DNA of 7,984 nt from a bacterium (GTDB lineage: Bacteria > Ratteibacteria > UBA8468). Shown here in pieces: positions 5,075 to 7,984 of the stretch. The stretch covers positions 1-7,984 of the forward strand of contig DAOVGU010000091.1 of NCBI GenBank assembly GCA_030672255.1, written 5' to 3'. The position numbers were made by a program, and so were the translations under genes. Every line of letters begins with the position of its first letter. Positions within the stretch are counted from its first letter, which is position 1. Below the pieces are notes generated by a model. It did not search any database. It saw only the letters and a program-made list of their open reading frames with translations, and had not been told where the DNA came from.

Positions 5075-5234
5075 GGGCTTGATAAATCAAGCCCCTACAT
5101 TGCGGTGCCTTCGGGTCGGATAAATCCGACCCCTACGTTGTAGGGGCGACATTTATGACGCCCGTTGTTTTCGGGTTCGATAAATCGAACCCCCACATAT
5201 ACACCTTTCGGGTCGGATAAATCCGACCCCTACA
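5075..5234. repeat. Array of five REP-like palindromes between lepA and RAYT
   Basis: Five 20-bp palindromes occur in 155 bases: 5075-5094 (GGGCTTGAT arms), 5113-5132 (GGGTCGGAT), 5144-5163 (GGGCGaCAT, one mismatch), 5173-5192 (GGGTTCGAT) and 5210-5229 (GGGTCGGAT). Start-to-start spacing is 38, 31, 29 and 37 bases. Most carry a GTAGGGG edge on one side, and the third and fourth are in opposite orientation, forming an inverted pair. The last begins 11 bases after the lepA stop, so in the transcript it forms a stem right behind lepA that could stabilise its 3' end or slow polymerase. No T-run makes it an intrinsic terminator. 5174-5234 is the second copy of the direct repeat that flanks RAYT. 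Confidence 0.93.
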
Positions 5235-5239
5235 AATAA

Positions 5240-7015
5240 TCACGTTTTCAAGACGGCCATGAAGGCCTCCTGGGGGATTTTCACCACACCAATACTTTTC
5301 ATTCTTTTTTTGCCCATTTTTTGCTTTTCCTGGAGCTTCCTTTTTCTGGTGATGTCCCCCCCGTAACATTTCCCGGTAACAAATTTCTTCTGAGCGGTAA
5401 TCTCCTCGCGGGCAATAATCTTATTATTGATGGCGGCCTGAATCACAATCTGAAAAAGCTGCCGTGGTATTGCCTCCTTTAACTTCTTTAAAATGGCAAT
5501 TGCCCTCTGCCGACCATTCTCCCGGGGGACTGTTAGCGAAAGAGCATCAACAAATTTTCCATTAATCAGAATATCCAACCTTACCAGGTCAGATTTTCTG
5601 TAACCGATGAAGGAATAGTCCAGGGAGCCGAATCCATGGGTAACCGTTTTTAAGCGATCGTAGAAATCGACAAAGATTTCCGAAAATGGGAGCTCAAAAG
5701 TAAGTAAAATTGTATCCTGAGAAAGATAGGATAGTGATTTCTGCCTTCCCCGACGGCTTAAACATAACTGAATAAGATCTCCGATATTGGAAGAGGGAGC
5801 AATGATAAACAAGGAAAGGAAGGGCTCCTGAATCTCTTTAATCTCGGAAACTGCAGGCAAGCTGGCGGGGTCCTTTATCTTGATTATTGCCCCATCCTTC
5901 TTCTTTACCATTAAGGTTACATAAGGGGTTGTCCTTACCAGAGAAAGGCCGTATTCCCTCTCCAATCTTTCCTGAATAATCTCCATATGGAAAAGACCCG
6001 AAAAGCCACAGCGGAAGCCGGAGCCAAGAGATTGAGAGGCTTCCGGCTCATAGGTGAAGGAGGGATCATTAAGGGAGAGTTTGAGCAAACCTTCTCGCAA
6101 ACTTCCATAATCCTGATCATCGGCCGGGTAGAGACTACTGTAGACAAAGGTTTTCCTTTTTTCGAAGGGAGCCAGAGGAACCTCTGAACCATCCTCGAGG
6201 GTTGTAATTGTATCGCCCACCGAAATCCTTCTTAAATCCTTAATATTTACCGAGAGATAACCCACCTCTCCGGGAGAGAGAGAATCTACTTTCTCTAATT
6301 CTGGGGTGAAGATACCCACTTCCTTTACCTCGCCAACAAAATTTCCCTCAATAAATCTGATTCGTTCTCCTTGAGCTATTTGACCATCCTTTACCCTGAT
6401 ATAAAGGTCCACTCCCTTATAGGGGTTATAATGAGCATCAAAGATAAGAGCACGCAACGGACAATCTTCTCCTTTGGGAGGAGGGATTCTCTCAATAATC
6501 GCCTGGAGGATCTCCTTTATCCCCATCCCTTCCTTAGCGGAAGCAAGAATAATTTCCTCCTCGGCTACCTTAAGGAGATTCGTGAATTGTAGCTTTGTTC
6601 TTTCAATCTGGGAGGTGGAAAGGTCGATTTTGTTGATGACCGGAATGATAGAAAGACCAAGCTTTTGAGCAAACCTCAAATTGGTGAGTGTCTGGGCCTG
6701 AACTCCCTGGGAGGCATCAATCAAAAGAAGAGCCCCCTCACCGGCAGCTAAACCCCGCGCCACCTCAGAGGAGAAGTCAATGTGACCCGGGGTATCAAGC
6801 AAATTAAGGATATAGCCTTGATAGAGAATTCTTACCGGATGGCTCTTGATGGTAACCCCATGTTCTCGCTCCAGGTCCATACTGTCTAAAACCTGGTCGC
6901 GAAACTTCCTCTCACGAATGGTATGAGTAAACTCTAAGATGCGATCAGCCAGAGTGGACTTTCCATGATCAATATGGGCGATGATGGAAAAATTCCGAAT
7001 ATTTAGTTTCTCCAT
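5240..7015 (-). CDS. lepA: Elongation factor 4 (LepA), translational GTPase
   Basis: LepA/EF4 is a ribosome-binding GTPase linked to ribosome assembly and to elongation under stress. From the ATG at 7015 it has 591 residues, normal for the family. G motifs: G1 AHIDHGKST at 13-21, G2 HGVTIKS at 52-58, G3 DTPGH at 74-78 with the catalytic His78, G4 NKID at 128-131 and G5 SAK at 159-161. The LepA-specific C-terminal part is intact: SRRG, VTHGFGSLDYSF, and the basic tail with KCYGGDITRKRKLQEKQK and KKRMKSIGVVKIPQEAF. I prefer the ATG at 7015 (MEKLNIRNFSIIAHIDHGK) over the ATG at 7075 because family members begin a few residues before IRNF; it overlaps tsaB by 47 bases, suggesting coupling. In G2 a His replaces the usual Arg (ERERGITIK in E. 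coli). REP palindromes start 11 bases after the stop. Confidence 0.97.
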   Translation of the reverse strand: MEKLNIRNFSIIAHIDHGKSTLADRILEFTHTIRERKFRDQVLDSMDLEREHGVTIKSHPVRILYQGYILNLLDTPGHIDFSSEVARGLAAGEGALLLIDASQGVQAQTLTNLRFAQKLGLSIIPVINKIDLSTSQIERTKLQFTNLLKVAEEEIILASAKEGMGIKEILQAIIERIPPPKGEDCPLRALIFDAHYNPYKGVDLYIRVKDGQIAQGERIRFIEGNFVGEVKEVGIFTPELEKVDSLSPGEVGYLSVNIKDLRRISVGDTITTLEDGSEVPLAPFEKRKTFVYSSLYPADDQDYGSLREGLLKLSLNDPSFTYEPEASQSLGSGFRCGFSGLFHMEIIQERLEREYGLSLVRTTPYVTLMVKKKDGAIIKIKDPASLPAVSEIKEIQEPFLSLFIIAPSSNIGDLIQLCLSRRGRQKSLSYLSQDTILLTFELPFSEIFVDFYDRLKTVTHGFGSLDYSFIGYRKSDLVRLDILINGKFVDALSLTVPRENGRQRAIAILKKLKEAIPRQLFQIVIQAAINNKIIAREEITAQKKFVTGKCYGGDITRKRKLQEKQKMGKKRMKSIGVVKIPQEAFMAVLKT

Positions 7016-7691
7016 AGAAAGGTTTAAGATCCTTGAGATTGAAATTCCTTTTTCTTTGAAATTGGCGATAGCCAACCTTAGCTAAGAAACTTGCCTTTGG
7101 CCGCCAGAGATCTTCTCGTGCAAAAGAGGCAAGCTTTCCCAATTTCTCCTTAATTCTCTTTTCATAAGTAAAGAGTGCCTCTCCGATAAAAAGGGTTGGG
7201 ACCTTTATCTCTTCAGTCAAATTTTGTAGGGAAACTTTCTTAATCCGGGTGTATGAAGATTTCTTTCTGTAGGGGCTCGATTCATCAAGCCCGCGGGTTC
7301 GATAAATCGAACCCCTACTGTAAAATACCCGATAAATAAACTCCTTCTCTGCTTTAATCAGGATGCAGATTGAATCAGAATCTTCAACAGCTTCTGCCAA
7401 TGTATCGGAACTATAAACCCCTATTACCTTTTTTCTTAGCGCCGTTGCAAACCCCTTGACTAAGGTGATGCCAAGCCTTATCCCTGTCCAGGAGCCCGGG
7501 CCCAAAGAAGTAACAAAAAGGTCGATCTCGGGTAATGAAATTTTATTTCTTTTTAAAAAATTATCAAGATGGATAAAGATTTCTTTAGAGGCGTCCTCTG
7601 GCTGAAAGCTAGTCTCATCCAGAATTTTCTCATTTTCTAATAGCGCTAAACTATTTATTCTGGTTGTTGTTTCAATCCCCAATGTTTTCAT
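6969..7691 (-). CDS. tsaB: TsaB, tRNA t6A37 threonylcarbamoyltransferase complex dimerisation subunit
   Basis: TsaB is the inactive paralogue that dimerises with TsaD in the TsaB-TsaD-TsaE complex, which puts threonylcarbamoyl on A37 of ANN-decoding tRNAs in the cytoplasm. The 240-residue product starts MKTLGIETTTRINSLALLEN and carries the signature LGPGSWTGIRLG at 63-74; KAEKEFIYRVFY at 113-124 corresponds to the DARMGEVYWAEY strand of the E. coli protein. The ATG at 7691 has a GAGG Shine-Dalgarno 5 bases upstream; an in-frame ATG at 7733 would overlap the glycosyltransferase more deeply and lacks family similarity. Residues 125-141 are translated from a REP-like inverted pair inserted in frame; without them the length would be about 223, close to E. 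coli (231). The start overlaps the upstream gene by 20 bases and the end overlaps lepA by 47. Confidence 0.93.
   Translation of the reverse strand: MKTLGIETTTRINSLALLENEKILDETSFQPEDASKEIFIHLDNFLKRNKISLPEIDLFVTSLGPGSWTGIRLGITLVKGFATALRKKVIGVYSSDTLAEAVEDSDSICILIKAEKEFIYRVFYSRGSIYRTRGLDESSPYRKKSSYTRIKKVSLQNLTEEIKVPTLFIGEALFTYEKRIKEKLGKLASFAREDLWRPKASFLAKVGYRQFQRKRNFNLKDLKPFYGETKYSEFFHHRPY
7269..7318. repeat. REP-like inverted pair inside the tsaB coding sequence
   Basis: The 50-bp unit is bounded by GTAGGGG at one end and CCCCTAC at the other, so it is an inverted pair. It contains palindromes 7273-7292 (GGGCTcGAT/ATCaAGCCC, imperfect) and 7295-7314 (GGGTTCGAT-aa-ATCGAACCC, perfect). Read on the minus strand in the tsaB frame it has no stop and encodes SRGSIYRTRGLDESSPY. 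The frame is the same as that in which the lepB leader repeat would give GLDKSSPY. Confidence 0.93.
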
Positions 7692-7984
7692 AAAGACCTC
7701 GCCAACCATTGAGTCGAATCTTAAAAAGGTCAAGAAACATCAGGAAAGAGTGCTTTATTGGACTGATCTTTGACGCCGGGGAATTCAGCCAGCGGACAGG
7801 AACCTCCTTTACCCTCTTCTTAAACCTCTTTGCTAAATAAAGAATTTCTACATCGAAACCAAAGCCGGTAAGTCGCTGTTTTCGAAAGAGAAAATCGGCC
7901 GTTCCCTTCTCAAAACATTTAAAGCCGCACTGGGTATCCGAAAAACCCCTCACCACAAGAAGTTTCACCAAAAGATGGAAGAGC
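7672..7984 (-). CDS. Family 2 glycosyltransferase, C-terminal part, N-terminus outside window
   Basis: About 104 codons run in from the window edge without a stop. LVVRGFSDTQCGFKCF is the D-[TS]-Q-C-G-F-K motif of GT2 enzymes of the dolichyl-phosphate glucosyltransferase/ polyprenyl-phosphate sugar transferase type. It is followed by GFGFDVEILYLAKRF and the basic strand KKRVKEVPVRWLNSP, both typical of the acceptor half of the GT-A fold. Such enzymes transfer a sugar from a nucleotide donor to a lipid phosphate at the inner face of the membrane. The substrate cannot be read from this fragment. A TTG or GTG near 7971-7968 lies inside the conserved region and is not the start. The stop at 7672 overlaps tsaB by 20 bases, so the two are likely co-translated. 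Confidence 0.9.
   Translation of the reverse strand, partial: LFHLLVKLLVVRGFSDTQCGFKCFEKGTADFLFRKQRLTGFGFDVEILYLAKRFKKRVKEVPVRWLNSPASKISPIKHSFLMFLDLFKIRLNGWRGLYENIGD

Larger units (their letters stand above)
4582..5234 (-). mobile_element. RAYT gene bracketed by REP-like direct repeats (REPtron-like unit)
   Basis: A single-domain HUH transposase gene is enclosed on both sides by palindromic units, with near-identical ~61-bp composite repeats at the two outer ends (4582-4642 and about 5174-5234). The gene's start codon lies 8 bases from one palindrome and its stop codon lies in another. Known RAYT genes are flanked by REP sequences that they recognise; the same palindromes found at 1849-1938 and 7269-7318 would then be non-autonomous copies. 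The element's exact ends and its mobility are inferred. Confidence 0.78.

Noticed and set aside
5067..5090. TTG start for the RAYT gene at 5090
   Set aside because: The eight extra codons lie inside a perfect palindrome and the ATG at 5066 fits the usual RAYT N-terminus.
5075..5229. CRISPR-like periodicity (20-bp palindromes spaced 29-38 bases)
   Set aside because: The repeats differ in their core, alternate in orientation, and the intervening bases recur elsewhere in the window (4600-4617 and 1864-1881), so they are not unique spacers. No cas genes are present.
5133..5369. 78-codon minus-strand ORF overlapping the lepA 3' end and the palindrome array
   Set aside because: It is out of frame with lepA, half of it is repeat sequence, and there is no RBS or family resemblance.
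5935..6668. ORFs in other frames inside lepA (both strands)
   Set aside because: They overlap the intact, fully recognisable LepA frame and have no RBS or conserved motif.

Overview
The window looks like a piece of a bacterial chromosome in which every convincing gene lies on the minus strand. Gene content (IspE, GrpE, SPase I, LepA, TsaB) is bacterial housekeeping. The dispersed palindromes, and REP-like elements sitting inside or against genes, are reminiscent of genomes from uncultured candidate phyla. I cannot assign a taxon from the sequence alone.

Layout in the direction of transcription (right to left). 7984-7672 is the C-terminal end of a family 2 glycosyltransferase. It overlaps tsaB (7691-6969, tRNA t6A synthesis), which overlaps lepA/EF4 (7015-5240). 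Immediately after lepA comes an array of five 20-bp palindromes (5229-5075). Next is a REP-associated tyrosine transposase (RAYT, 5066-4638), then two more palindromes (4637-4582) and a different hairpin repeat (4575-4524). An accessory block follows: a short ORF or gene remnant (4502-4383), a secreted TPR protein (4374-2968), a DUF6308-like protein (2932-2297) and a small membrane protein (2277-2017). Core genes then resume: a strong sigma70-type promoter (1996-1968), lepB (1838-1305), grpE (1308-802, ATGA overlap with lepB), a nested inverted repeat (797-660), and the N-terminal 218 codons of ispE (654-1).

The most notable content is a RAYT/REP system. Palindromes of the form GGG-NNN-GAT-tt-ATC-NNN-CCC, often preceded by GTAGGGG, occur at four places: flanking the RAYT gene as a ~61-bp direct repeat, as an array behind lepA, in the lepB leader, and inside the tsaB coding sequence, where a 50-bp inverted pair adds about 17 residues without breaking the frame. 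The palindrome cores differ between copies, but mostly by matched changes in both arms, so the hairpin is preserved while its sequence changes.

The lepA and lepB genes, neighbours in E. coli and some other bacteria, are here separated by about 3.4 kb of RAYT, repeats and accessory genes, and lepB has its own promoter. I infer that the block was inserted into an older lepA-lepB-grpE-ispE arrangement. Hand counts of single 60-base lines (about 32% G+C at 2461-2520, about 48% at 5581-5640) fit a different origin for the block, but this is only a sample.
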